Positions 37,713 through 47,734 of a DNA stretch of 64,000 nucleotides are shown here, in pieces. How positions within the stretch are numbered: position 1 is the first letter of the stretch; every line of letters begins with the position of its first letter. The notes under the pieces were generated by a model. That model made no database searches. It saw only the letters and a program-made list of their open reading frames with translations, and was not told where the DNA came from. Source of the DNA: Diadema setosum (Eukaryota > Echinodermata > Echinoidea > Diadematoida > Diadematidae); NCBI GenBank assembly GCA_033980235.1, contig CM067077.1, positions 4,019,972 through 4,083,971 on the forward strand, written 5' to 3'. The position numbers were made by a program, and so were the translations under genes.

Positions 37713-37960
37713 GATGAGGTTCCGCGACGTCAAATGACATGTTGACTGAGGGGCAAAGATGAATTGAATGTGTGCAATATTATTGTTGTAAGCGCACAAT
37801 TCTAGCATGCAGCACGCGTACTGCATACTTGCCTGCCTGTCATGGGATGTGGGATGTAACGTTTCCGCTCTTGCTCACATGTATAGGCCTCCCCCCCCCT
37901 TACGTAGTTTTTGCCCCTCAGAATGGTTTGATGATGGATGATGTCACTGGCACCTCATCT
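37713..37960. mobile_element. Short TIR element beginning GATGAGGT
   Basis: The left end GATGAGGTTCCGCGACGTCA is mirrored by TGATGTCACTGGCACCTCATC at the right end (37939-37959). A second matching block, CTGAGGGGCAAA, lies inside. About 248 bp, no coding. It lies just beyond the OPA1 poly(A) signal. Confidence 0.6.
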
Positions 37961-37984
37961 ATTCTTCTTCTTCACTCTTAAATT

Positions 37985-38258
37985 TTTATTTCTCTTTCTT
38001 TTTGTTACTTTCAACTTATGAATTTTCCATCCTTGTCTCCTTGGGAACTCTTCCTTGTATAACTCTAGCAACTTTTCTAATAAAACCTGTCCGCTTTTCC
38101 AACATGACATTGATACAACATTCAGTAGAGATTCGTGAATAGATTGTTTTTCGACTTATGTATAGCATTGATCTGTACAGACTCTCCTCCGATATCTCTT
38201 TGACTGAGGCTGCTAGTCTTGTCATCCCAGACTCCTCCCTTAGCAGCGGCGGGCATCA
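37985..38258 (-). other. OPA1 3' UTR with poly(A) signal
   Basis: On the minus strand the sequence after the OPA1 stop runs 268 nt to AATAAA (37990-37985). A shorter UTR than usual for this gene; distal poly(A) sites further left cannot be excluded. An open frame covers 38016-38225, but it lies after the stop. Confidence 0.5.
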
Positions 38259-38326
38259 TCATACTTTCTCCTTCCGGAGTGCCTCGATGAATTCCTCCAA
38301 CTTCTCCTGGATGTGCCTGACTTTCT
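38259..38326 (-). CDS. OPA1: OPA1 (mitochondrial dynamin-like GTPase), last coding exon
   Basis: OPA1 is a dynamin-family GTPase of the mitochondrial inner membrane that drives inner-membrane fusion and cristae shaping. On the minus strand, acceptor CTCTGCAG (to 38327) is followed by a split codon ending in AG, then KVRHIQEKLEEFIEALRKEK, Val and TGA (38261-38259). The metazoan OPA1 C-terminus is a helical segment of the form KVREIQEKLDAFIEAL.QEK; about 16 of 20 positions agree with what I recall of the vertebrate protein. This is the C-terminal end of the stalk/GED-like helix. The extra terminal Val is lineage-specific. The exon is only 68 nt, so identity rests on this peptide plus splice site and stop. 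None of the well-conserved upstream OPA1 motifs was found between 38.3 and 64 kb. The intron is therefore very long, exons were missed, or this is a displaced exon. Confidence 0.8.
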
Positions 38327-38786
38327 CTGCAGAGTTTTGAAAGAAATGAAAGGAGAACAAAGAGACAATAAAGAAAAAATGATCAACGTGATGCTAGATA
38401 AAGACCAGAGACATACCAAACACAAATCTTTGTGTACATTCCTTCACAAAGACATGCTATGACATGGAATCCAACTCGTATCCCTTTCATAACTTCAATG
38501 ATGTAGATAATATTCACATTACTTGGCTGTAAAATTGGAGCAAGACCAAGAAAAGTCAGCATGACTTCCACCTTGCTTTTGCATAATTTTGGCATCTTGA
38601 CCAGATTTGGGGCTTGTGAATGCAATTCCGAAATAATGTATGTCATTTTCAAGGTACAGTTAAAAGGTCAGAAGAAAGAAATAGTTGATATGACAATTGA
38701 TTATGACTGTTTAGTACATTGATAAGAAGTAAATCAAGAAAACATGCAGATCCCTCTGGTGATATAAACACCATGTTCAATAGATT

Positions 38787-38879
38787 TTAACCCGTTGATG
38801 ACAAGTCCCAAGCATACTCGGGCTTGTGTCTATGGAAAATGCGTGTTCTAGCAAAATTAGCCCATCCTCAGTGGGTCAA
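38787..38879 (+). mobile_element. Mini TTAA element family E, copy 1
   Basis: 93 bp from TTAA (38787-38790) to a decayed TCAA (38876-38879). The ends CCCGTTGATGACAAG and CCTCAGTGGG are inverted. An internal near-palindrome surrounds 'AGCATACTCGGGCTTG'. It lies in the intron upstream of the OPA1 exon. Second copy at 43603-43680. Confidence 0.6.
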
Positions 38880-38976
38880 TGTGCCAGGACTCTGTTGCTC
38901 AATCAAACAAGAATCAATATTAATGAAAATACCATTCCTGTAATGATATAACACACATGATCCAAATGTTTCACAA

Positions 38977-39126
38977 TCAAAGGGATAGCACAGTTTCGGT
39001 TGAGATAGGGCTTCAGGCTGTGCAATGTTTTTTTATGATGATTTCAGGATGTGGTTTCTTAAAAGTATCTTGCAAAAAGTTAAAAGCTGAATCCTCACCT
39101 CCACCAATACTATACCATCCCTTTAA
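38977..39126 (+). mobile_element. TTAA MITE family B, copy 2 (internally deleted)
   Basis: The left end, TCAA then AGGGATAGCACAGTTTCGGT, and the right end CCAATACTATACCATCCCTTTAA match family B, but the palindromic core is missing, leaving 150 bp. Its right TTAA (39123-39126) is also the left TTAA of the next element. Confidence 0.75.
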
Positions 39127-39690
39127 AGGTAGGGGATACCTTTTACAGAACTCCCAAAATGCAGCAAAAACATTAAATATGAACCTCAGGGGACTTGTTT
39201 AGGCCACTGCTTAGAAATTTGGAAGTCAACAGTTATCTACATTTTGAATAATGCACACAACTCAACTACTAAGTAGTTCTGTGTGTCAGCCACACTTAAG
39301 CCTTTTTGTTGCAGTTTTCTGTATTTTTTATCTATATTATTAAAACACAAATCTAAAAGTATAAGAGCTGATGTAATAACATATAGAGTGTGTGGCAAGA
39401 ATGTATATAGAAATGTTTGTAAGTTTTAATGAACTTTCTTCACAAAATATACATGATGGGCATGCATGCAGCGCATGGGTCTGCAAAGGTAGCCTAGTAA
39501 TGTACTGGAATTTACGGTGAGCCCCGAGAAAAATTCAATTCAAAATCTAACGGTCAGTAAAAATGTACTAAATGTTACCTTCCACTTTCAATACTTTGTG
39601 GGAGTTTCTAAAATAATACTCTCTTCAACATACCACTGTATTTATACAACTCTTCATTTAAGGCATGCAAATGGGATTCCCTACCTTTAA
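39123..39690 (+). mobile_element. TTAA MITE family C
   Basis: 568 bp. TTAAAGGTAGGGGATACC on the left is mirrored by GGGATTCCCTACCTTTAA on the right (39673-39690). The TIR is short (about 16-18 bp, imperfect), so unlike families A and B it is not a full foldback. No coding inside. Confidence 0.75.
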
Positions 39691-41005
39691 GATAAAAAAA
39701 AAAAAGGAAACTGATTTTAGCAGTCAATACTTGGCCAGTTTGAGGAAATTCCCCATCACCTGTGATACGCTTCTATTCACAAGAGGCTTATGTAAGAATG
39801 CCATCTTATCAAATGGTATGTTTACAGCATTGAATCAATCAATCCAAGCCATAACATTATTGACCTCAAGGAGCCTAAACCAAAAATCCTTCCCATCCTT
39901 TTCTTCTCCTGCACAGGCCAAAACAGTAAAAGGGTACTTTTGATGGAACCAAATGGGGGAAATCCACAGGGGTACTTCAGCCAACCGTATCAAAAACCCC
40001 CCTTGCCACACACAAAGCTGATGATTCTACTGGTCCTCTAAAAACCATAATCCCCCTTCTATTTTAATGGTTTCTAAAACCAATTTAGAGGTTATTGAGA
40101 TATGGTCAAAAAGGGTACCAAAAAAAAAATAGGAAAAGGTAAATGGGGAAAAGTGGGAGGGATGGACAAACATGGGCATTATATTAATTGGCTGAGGGGA
40201 AAAAGGGGGGGGGGCAGGATGAATGAAGAGAAAAATAATTTAATCTCATCCATTGGCATGAGACCCATCCTTAGCTTAATCCCTCAAAGAAACCAGAGTG
40301 ATTTAATGAATAGAGTGAGGATGAAAGGAATAACTGGGGACCAGTCTTTGATCTCTTTTTCTCTTTCTTTTCATGGATTAGGTCTCATGGAGAATAGGAC
40401 TATCTTTCATGAGTCTTCATTAAAAAAAAAAGGCATGGGGTGGGGATGATGACACAAGAAGGGGCTGAAAAATGCAAAATTGAAACGGTTCGATGAAGTG
40501 GAACCCTGTGACGCTGTCTAGAGAGTGGAGGGTGCAGCTGTGATTATGAGAAATGACCCAGACAAAACACAAAGTGAGATAATTGTTGGGAAAAAGAAAA
40601 TCGAGTCACAAGAAGAAAGGAAAGTGTTCCTTTTTAGCCATTTTCTCCCCCCCCCCCTTTTAAATGGTTTACCCTCCTCCCCACATGGTGATTCAAAGGG
40701 ATTAGCTCACAATATATGCATAATGTGCTTGAAATCACACAAGACCTCTGAAACTGTTTTCTTCCTTTAGTTATTTTCAAAGTTGTTTACTCACATTTCC
40801 CCAGTGCCATTAGAGAGTTTAAACTGTCACACAAATACCCTGCTCAAAGACTGTTGCAATCGGTTCCTAATTGATGCAGTTCTTGTCTGCACCTGTTCCA
40901 GTCATTTTAATACATGACCACTGATAAGGGATTGATTAAGCCTTGTTTGTTACGTATAGATTATTATGGCAACACAGTCCATATAAACTCACACAAAATA
41001 GTTGC
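39691..41005. other. Unannotated intronic-type stretch
   Basis: Purine-rich frame at 40100-40450 is low complexity; C11 at 40647-40657. No gene or transposon end recognised. Confidence 0.4.
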
Positions 41006-41335
41006 GTTCACATGCAGTTGCCAAACTTGAAGTTTAGGTCGAAAACTTAATTGTTAATGATTAGCCCCACTTGTGATTTCACAACACAGGTTCACATGTG
41101 CACTAAAACTTTAAGTTACAACTTACCAGCGAGCCCCACTCAATGATTACAACGGAAGTGCAGAGTCTTTGCTAGATGACCTTGTGCCAATACAAAGATA
41201 TCTTGTGGTTCTAATCATTGACTAAACCGTAAGATTGCTAACTTTTGAGTGCGTCTACATGGTGCTAAACTACAAGCTAATCATCGAGAGTTAAGTTTTT
41301 GACCTAAACTTAAAGTTCAGAAACAGTGTGTGAAC
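41006..41335. mobile_element. Foldback element (GTTCACAT ends)
   Basis: The left arm includes AACTTGAAGTTTAGGTC and AAAACTTAATTGTTAATGAT (to about 41062). The right arm 41275-41335 is its imperfect reverse complement ('GACCTAAACTTAAAGTTC', 'GTGTGTGAAC'). 330 bp, no coding, no clear target duplication. Confidence 0.6.
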
Positions 41336-41450
41336 CTATTAAACCTAAACTAATGAAGCAATGTTCGGGTCAGCCACTGTACAATGTTGTGAACCAAGAG
41401 CATTGTCTCCCATCACCACATGGACATAGCATAATGTAGTTCCACCAATA

Positions 41451-41909
41451 CACTTTTACCCCATTTAGGATTCCCCCAACTTGGAAAACCTTCCGCAGGA
41501 CAAGGCAGATGAAAAAGAACATCGTCTAGTATGAAATTGGCATACATTTCTATGGAAACCAGTAGGGGCACGTTTCTCTTCGAGAGTGGCAGGTAGTTTT
41601 CGTGAGCACATATATTCACTCTGCCACGAACAGCGCAGGTCGTTGGAAGTGCGGGCGATTTTCACACCAAGACCGTTTAGAGTTCCTTCGTCTGCAATAA
41701 ACATGGCACAACCTCTAGAGGTTGTGCTATAAACTCGTGCCAGGCTGTCTAGCACTACGCTCATGCCAGACTCGCGCCAGACTCACGCCTGACTCGTGCT
41801 TTGTGTTTGTGCCATGACCATTGAGAGTCCCTATTGAAACAAGAAACACTGCACAATCTTGAAATGTTGTGCCATGTTTTAGGGGACTCTAAACGGGGTA
41901 CACAAAGTG
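41451..41909. mobile_element. TIR element CACTTT...ACCCC with internal perfect palindrome
   Basis: CACTTTTACCCCATTTAGGA at the left is mirrored by GGGGTACACAAAGTG (41895-41909) preceded by 'GGGGACTCTAAAC' at the right. TIRs of about 27 bp are imperfect. The interior has a 22-nt perfect palindrome, GCACAACCTCT/AGAGGTTGTGC (41706-41727), and repeated 'CTCGTGCCAGACT'-like words. The frames inside are not recognised. Confidence 0.5.
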
Positions 41910-43171
41910 AAAAAAGTAAATGTGTGAATGAAGGATGATGTGGCATTTCTTCTGATATTACCTGATAGCAATGAAACATTAACAACATTATCTACACTTT
42001 CAGTTTATGATCAGGATGTAAAGAAATGATCAAAGCCTCTTCTTAGACTTTTGTCTCATTCATTCAAAATTATGTAGGAAATTGTAGCAAAGAGAGCAGA
42101 TGACCTCTAGCTGTGCCTTAGTAAGTCATTCAAGTCTACCTGAGCATTTATTTTAAAACCATCCATGAAACTTCTATAGGCTTGCTGTCTCATCTGATAC
42201 AGTCTCCTTCACATGTGTTTTTCAAGAATTTACCTGATGAAAGGCAACTTCTGAGGACGACAACCAAAATTGCATCCTAGTGCAAAGAGGTTGTGTGTTT
42301 GATTGTCTGCCATAAAGCATACAAGTCCTGCTTTACATCCGAAAATGTGGAAAAACCTTCACACATTTCACCGACATTCTTCACTTCTGGACAGGAATAT
42401 CGTAAGCACAGCTAGTCAATTCTTTCTTTTCTTCTGATCCAACAAATCCCATAGAGCCCATAGCAATCATGAATGATCTTTATTCATGGTGAATGAAAGA
42501 GTCCCCACCGCAAATCCTCTTTTCACAAACCCTCAAAGAGAGAATGTTGAGGTATCCTTGCAACCTTCACTGTTCAAACTTCCAGAATGTCATTCTTTCC
42601 TATTTCACTCCAGGGCACCCTGTGGTGGTTTGCCATACATGTATGTCCTCAATACAAAAGGAAATAGACAAAAAGGGGATAGATTTACTTCAAAGGTTCA
42701 AACCGGATTCAAAAGATTTCCTTCCCTAGAGTCACCAACATGACTAACCACTGGTCATCATGGATAACATACTGTAATATAGACTGGGAGATTAAAAAAA
42801 CCCATTTGGGATTATAGGCCTATGCACTACTCACTGACTTGGAGAAATACGAAATTAATGTACACAAATAAGTCAATGTCTGTTGACTAAATACTTCACC
42901 AAGTTGTCCCCACAGGCATTTTGAAAGCCAATGCGTATTGAGATCCACAATTCACATTTTTTTTTTGTGTTAAAAGATGTACATTACAAAAAGAATTGAC
43001 CTTCTATCTACCTTTTGCTAGCACACAGACACAACTGCTATACATCCATGTTGATATTAGTTCGAAATTTCTCAAAAGCACATACATTAGTGTACGTTAA
43101 TTTATGATTCGACTTTCTGTGCTGCATCATATCAGCCTGGAATTATAATATATGAGCATCAAATAGATAGA
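41910..43171. other. Unannotated stretch
   Basis: No gene or repeat recognised; TG/G14 microsatellite follows at 43174-43203. Confidence 0.4.
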
Positions 43172-43203
43172 AAAGTGTGTGTGTGTGTTGGGGGGGGGGG
43201 GGG
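43172..43203 (+). repeat. (TG)n-G14
   Basis: TG dinucleotides then G14 (43190-43203). Confidence 0.9.
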
Positions 43204-43602
43204 AGAAGAATGTACACGTAAGGTTAAAATACGTACCCCACCCTCCACCCACCCACACCCATAGGTTTGTTGAAAACATGTTTATACTTTTGTGCTTTTG
43301 CTTTGTGGACAAGGACACACTTTTAACACCCTACTTCAACTACCTCACCATTGAATACTACATACTTGTACTATGTATCATGATCAAATCAGGTTGTAAA
43401 GAAAGTTTATGAACATATTTATGAGCTTCAGTAGCAGCATGGGGTTCAGGTGGGCAGCCCAAAACAGTTCATCCCATTTCCTTTTTACCAACTCTAAAAG
43501 AATTCCAGATAAACCTTTTTGAATGATGAACTGCAAACTATATTTCTTCCAGGGATCTCTGCGGCATATGTCTGGCCATGCTTTTACACATACTTAAAGT
43601 CC

Positions 43603-43680
43603 TTAATCCATTGAAGACAAGTCCCGAGTATACTCAGGCTGGTGTGTTATGGGAAAATAAGTTTGTCCTCAATGGGTTAA
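43603..43680 (+). mobile_element. Mini TTAA element family E, copy 2
   Basis: 78 bp with intact TTAA at both ends (43603-43606, 43677-43680). The ends TTAATCCATTGAAGACAAG and GTCCTCAATGGGTTAA are inverted, and the core palindrome is GAGTATACTC. Better preserved than copy 1. Confidence 0.7.
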
Positions 43681-44182
43681 TATTTTGTGAGCATTGAGTA
43701 CTGATTGGCATGTAAAAAACCCACAACATTACACCCACTGTCCAAAGTCCCTGACATAGAAAGGGTTAAATGAGGAGGTGCAGAAAATAATGAGAGCAGC
43801 TAACTGAGGGATCTTGACATCTTTGCTGCTAACAGCAAAGAAGAAGCAATGGTGATGATTGGGGTGTATAAACCAAATCGAGAGGGGTGTAACCAAATCG
43901 GTAGGCAGGTTGGTCACTCACCGTAAGAGAGAAGAAGTCAAATGGTACTTATTTGAAAACAAAACAGAATTAGGAAGAGAGCCTGGCGGGGAGCCAGTGG
44001 TATAAAATTTTAATGATATTTTCATAGGAAGTTTACTATCATCTCCACACACCATTAGTGTTCCCTGGGCGTGTCAGGGTGAAGGCTTTTGACCGCTGTG
44101 GTGTCAGGAAATTATTTCTCAGGAGACACACATATATCTAAGGTGGTGGTTGTGGAGGGGAAGGGAAGTTGGTTAAAGAGAC
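43681..44182. other. Unannotated stretch
   Basis: Nothing recognised. Confidence 0.4.
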
Positions 44183-44817
44183 AAGAAGGAGGAGGAGGAG
44201 GAGGAGAAGGAGGAGGAGGAGATGGAAGAAGAAGAAGAAGAAGAAGAAGAAGAAGAAGAAGAAGAAGAAGAAGAAGAAGAAGAAGAAGAAGAAGAAGATG
44301 GAGGAGGTGGAGAGGAAGAAAAAGGAGGAGGAGGAAGTGGAGAGGGAGAAGAAGGAGGAGGAGGAGAAGCAGGAGCAGGAGGAGGAAGGTGGAAGAGGGG
44401 GAGGGGCATTGGAGAAGAGAAGACCTAAGAATATTGCTGATGAAGACAAAGACGATGAGGAGGAGTGGGATTAAGAAGAAGAGAGGGAGGGGAGGAGGGA
44501 AGATATACAGGAGTAAGAGGAAGAGGAACGGGGAAAAAGTGTAGGATGATGATGAGGAAGAGGGGAGGAAGAGCAGAAATGTGGGAAAGGAGACTTAGGA
44601 GGAGGAGGACAAAGATGATGATGAGTGGGAACTGAAAGGGGGTGAGGAGGAAGAGATCATGGGTTGAGGAGGACGAGGAAGGAAGAAGAGAAGGGGAAGA
44701 AGAAGAAAAGGAGGGGAAAGTTATGGACAAGGGCAAGAAGGGGAGTAGGATTAAGAGAGGATCGTACCAAAATGATGAAGGGGAAGAAAGGAAGAGAAAG
44801 AAAAATGGGGGGGGGGG
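44183..44817 (+). repeat. Polypurine domain (GGA/GAA)n
   Basis: About 635 bp that are overwhelmingly purine on the plus strand. A pure (GAA)n core lies at about 44226-44297, with GGA-rich flanks and G11 at the end. All long Arg/Glu/Lys- or Ser/Pro-rich frames here are translations of this repeat, not genes. Confidence 0.9.
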
Positions 44818-45515
44818 ATGGTATTCTATTGCTGATCATTTTTCCTAGGCTCTCAGCCATTATGTTGGCATTATTATGCAATAACTCTATGAACACAGCG
44901 TGTACAAATGTGTATGGAAGGTTTGTTCATAACTATGCGAGAATGGTGATATTTATAAAAAAGAAAAGAAAAGAAAAGAAAAACAAAAATACAGCAAAAC
45001 AAACATGTGAACAGAGTAGTGCTAATACCTTTCTGCAATTCCTCAGAGAATTTGAAGTCTTAAAGATGTCCAGTGTTACTGATTGCAAGTCAGAAAAAAA
45101 TAAACTGTCTCTATTGTCTCTATCTAGATATAAAGGCACAAAAGGGTTTACATACTCACTGAAAAACTGACTGCAACACTGCATGATATTTAAAATATCA
45201 TGAACAGAGTCATTCTACCCTAAAATTTTGCTCAGCTTTCACATTTTTCACATGCTTGTGGAAAGTTGTAAATCAACTACAGCCTTGCTTCTCTTTCATT
45301 CAGTCAGGTTGAAAACCAAACACACATAAAACATCAGAGTTAAATCACTACCTCATGCTCATTCTTCCCTTCAAACTTTAATGTTTTCTACTCATGTATA
45401 CACTCTGCCATTTCGAATGTGCATGTAACATTATTGATCCTCACTACAAATGTAAAAACAAAGCCACAAGGCCTTTCAACTTCAACCCAACCTTTCCTTC
45501 TTTTGCTCAATTGAT
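44818..45515. other. Unannotated stretch
   Basis: AAAAG pentanucleotides at 44960-44983; nothing else recognised. Confidence 0.4.
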
Positions 45516-45536
45516 GGGGGGGGGGGGGGGGGGGGG
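45516..45536 (+). repeat. G21 homopolymer
   Basis: Uninterrupted G run, the longest in the window. Confidence 0.95.
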
Positions 45537-45702
45537 ATGGAACCTTGAGAGAATAAATCATTGCCCCCCTTCTGCACATGAATTTGATCTCAACCCCAAA
45601 TCTGATGAGACGTGTCAATCATTTTGTTCAGATGTGAGAAGCCCCATTCTCAATGTAAAATCCTGCCACAATATGTTTGTGACCTTACTGTTCACACTGC
45701 AA

Positions 45703-45706
45703 TATA

Positions 45707-45740
<34 letters not shown>

Positions 45741-45745
45741 TTTTT
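45703..45745 (+). repeat. (TA)n-T23
   Basis: TA dinucleotides followed by a long T run. Confidence 0.9.
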
Positions 45746-45881
45746 GCTGCAGAGCCCCATTCGCATTGGAAAATATTTCCAAGATGAAAAATTGTGATGT
45801 TTGACCTTTTATCATTCACTCTAAAAACACAAATGTTGAATTAGCATTTAAGAAAAATAACAATAATAATAGCTGCTTATA

Positions 45882-46549
45882 CAGGGTGTCTCTAAAAAAA
45901 GTAAACCAAACTTCAACAGCAAATTTTCAGAACACTATAAAATATTTGCACATTATTTTTTCATGGTTAGATAGTCCAATAAGTCCTCTGTCCAATGATA
46001 CCACGTAGGTTATGTAACTCTCATGCATGACTGAGCACGATTCAACTTAGTGAATGGGTGCGAAATCATCACTGTGGCAAGTTATTTCTTGCTATTGTCA
46101 TGCATTCAGGGCATATTTGAAGTTAAATTTTTTGTCAGCAAAGGTTGTTCCTGACACAGGCACACTTCACATGCTTTCCAAACATGGTACAGTTGACAAT
46201 TGAGCAGAGAGTATTCCTGGTAACTCGATACCAGGAAACAAGAAGTTTCGTGGAAGTTCAAGAGGCTTTTCGGGTGCAGTTCCCCGACAGGCAGCCTCCA
46301 ACACAAAGAGCCATCTGGTACAATGTGAGAAAGTATGCTGATCACGGAACTTGCCACAGTGATGATTTCACACCCATTTACTAAGTTGAATCATGCTCAG
46401 TCATGCATGAGAGTTACATAACCTACGTGGTATCATTGGACAGAGGACTTATTGGACTATCTAACCATGAAAAAATAATGTGTAAATATTTTACAGTTTT
46501 CTAAAAATTTGCCGTTGAAGTTGGGTTTACTTTTTTTAGAGACACACTG
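45882..46549 (+). mobile_element. mariner-type foldback transposon nested in the LINE 3' UTR
   Basis: Starts CAGGGTGTCTCTAAAAAAAG, ends CTTTTTTTAGAGACACACTG, flanked by TA (45880-45881, 46550-46551). The arms 45882-46081 and 46350-46549 are each 200 nt and nearly identical as reverse complements. Between them lies an N-terminal transposase fragment. TA target, long TIRs and the helix-turn-helix fragment point to Tc1/mariner-superfamily ancestry. Removing it rejoins the LINE 3' UTR. Confidence 0.85.
46184..46384 (+). pseudogene. Transposase N-terminal helix-turn-helix fragment
   Basis: The first true ATG (46184) opens a 66-residue frame beginning MVQLTIEQRVFLVTRYQETR. It continues with 'SFVEVQEAFRVQFPDRQPPT' and 'IWYNVRKYADHGT'. 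This is the pattern of the DNA-binding HTH domain (DUF4817-like) at the start of many arthropod and marine-invertebrate mariner-type transposases: acidic/aromatic helix, an 'EAFRxxFP' turn, then a 'TI.R.V.KF...GT'-like recognition helix. In full-length proteins a catalytic DDE domain of some 250 residues follows; here the frame enters the right inverted arm after 'HGT' and stops. The catalytic domain is therefore deleted and the fragment is probably non-functional, although a short DNA-binding peptide could in principle be made. Confidence 0.75.
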
Positions 46550-46678
46550 TATAGCGCATAATATTCCTGGAATCTCTATGCGCTTTACACAAATGGGTAG
46601 AGTACCATAAACTACAACTTACATAATTTCAACAAAACAATATAATTAAACATACAAAATAACACTTATCGTAATCAT

Positions 46679-47143
46679 TTAATAACAAAACAAATATGTT
46701 TTTAAGGACTTGAGGAAAGTGTAAGTACATGTGATGGCCCTAAGTTGACTTGGTAATTTGTTCCAGAGTACAGGTGCTGCTGACTGAAAAGCCCGATCCC
46801 CATATGAACATGTTTTGGTTGCTGGTATAACTAATAAATTCTGGCTAGAAGATCGCAGATTTCTTTGTGGAATATATTCAATGATCATGTCAGACAAATA
46901 TGTTGGGGACTTATTTATTAATGTTTTATGACATAATGTAAGGATCTTAAACATGATTCTCTTATCTACAGGCAACCAATGCAGGTGTGACAACAAGGGT
47001 GTTATGGGATCTCTTCCTTTTGCTCGCATTACAAGTCGGGCGGCGCAATTTTGAACAATTTGGAGTTTTCTTATGTCTTTTTCGGGCAGGCCAAATAGAA
47101 GGGAATTACAAAAATCAATTCTAGAAGAAACAAATATTAAAAC
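46679..47143 (-). pseudogene. LINE reverse transcriptase, C-terminal fragment
   Basis: An open minus-strand frame of about 152 residues ends at TAA (46681-46679). Recognisable blocks in order: 'VSSRIDFCNSLLFGLP' (47133-47086), 'LQIVQNCAARLV' (47065-47030), 'LHWLPVDKR', 'YLSDMI', 'LRSSSQNLLVIPATKT', 'YGDRAFQSAAPVLWNKLP' and 'LKSLKTYLF' at the C-terminus. These are the conserved C-terminal motifs of CR1/L2/Rex-type non-LTR reverse transcriptases, downstream of the catalytic FADD box, which is missing because of 5' truncation. Similarity stops around 47137-47143. No frameshift in the retained part, so insertion was fairly recent. The methionine at 47029 is internal and not a start. Confidence 0.85.
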
Positions 47144-47256
47144 TGCCGAGGAGTGACAACATTTTCAAAGTGTTGGTTTTCCTGCTAGACTCAACATTTA
47201 AAATGTTATTTTAAAAGTTGGATGCAACACTTCAAAAAATGCTGTCACTCCTCGGC
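47144..47256. repeat. 113-bp foldback (GCCGAGGAGTGACA ends)
   Basis: GCCGAGGAGTGACAACATTTT is mirrored by AAATGCTGTCACTCCTCGGC, and an AAGTGTTG/CAACACTT pair lies inside. It sits exactly at the truncated 5' edge of the LINE. Either a very small MITE or a rearrangement product. Confidence 0.7.
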
Positions 47257-47734
47257 CCTTTTAAATGTTGATTCAATATTTGCGTTTTTAGAGTGTTCAT
47301 CTTCAGCTGCAAGAAGCCTTTTTCATGGGAAAATATTGCAACATTAGAAATGAATATCTTTTGGCTTGCTTTTCATGCTGCAATGGAAAAGCATAAAAAG
47401 CTAGATTTAAGTTTTGCCTTCATCGAGAGCTTGCATTATTTCTATTTGTTTTGGCAGTCCACTGCATGCATATCAAGTCCATGGCTTACATTTAGTCTGT
47501 GTACTGAAACAAGCGAGAAATAGGTGTACCGCTACATTGGACATCACCATGCGTCAGTGTCCCTACAAACATTAGTACATGTCTGGTGGTGTAATCCATG
47601 TACAGTACAGCAAGACAATTTGAAGTGAAATTAGAATTTTGAATTGAAAATATTTGCAAATTGAAGCCAACGGCTTTTTTTGGGCATGAAAATTCTGCAA
47701 ATTGCCATTCGCATGCAATGCACGAACCTGTAGT
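47257..47734. other. Unannotated stretch
   Basis: Nothing recognised. Confidence 0.4.

Larger units (their letters stand above)
45850..47143 (-). mobile_element. 5'-truncated non-LTR retrotransposon (CR1/L2-like)
   Basis: On the minus strand: the C-terminal part of a reverse transcriptase ORF, a 3' UTR with 'GTAAAGCGC' and 'TATGCGCTATA' motifs, and an (ATT)n tail at 45850-45872. This is the usual layout of CR1/L2-type LINEs. The 5' side ends abruptly at 47143, next to a small foldback. The 3' UTR is interrupted by a TA-target transposon (45882-46549). Confidence 0.8.

Noticed and set aside
44089..44544. 151-codon Arg-rich plus-strand frame and overlapping Ser/Glu/Lys/Phe-rich frames
   Set aside because: All are translations of the (GGA/GAA)n polypurine tract in different frames.
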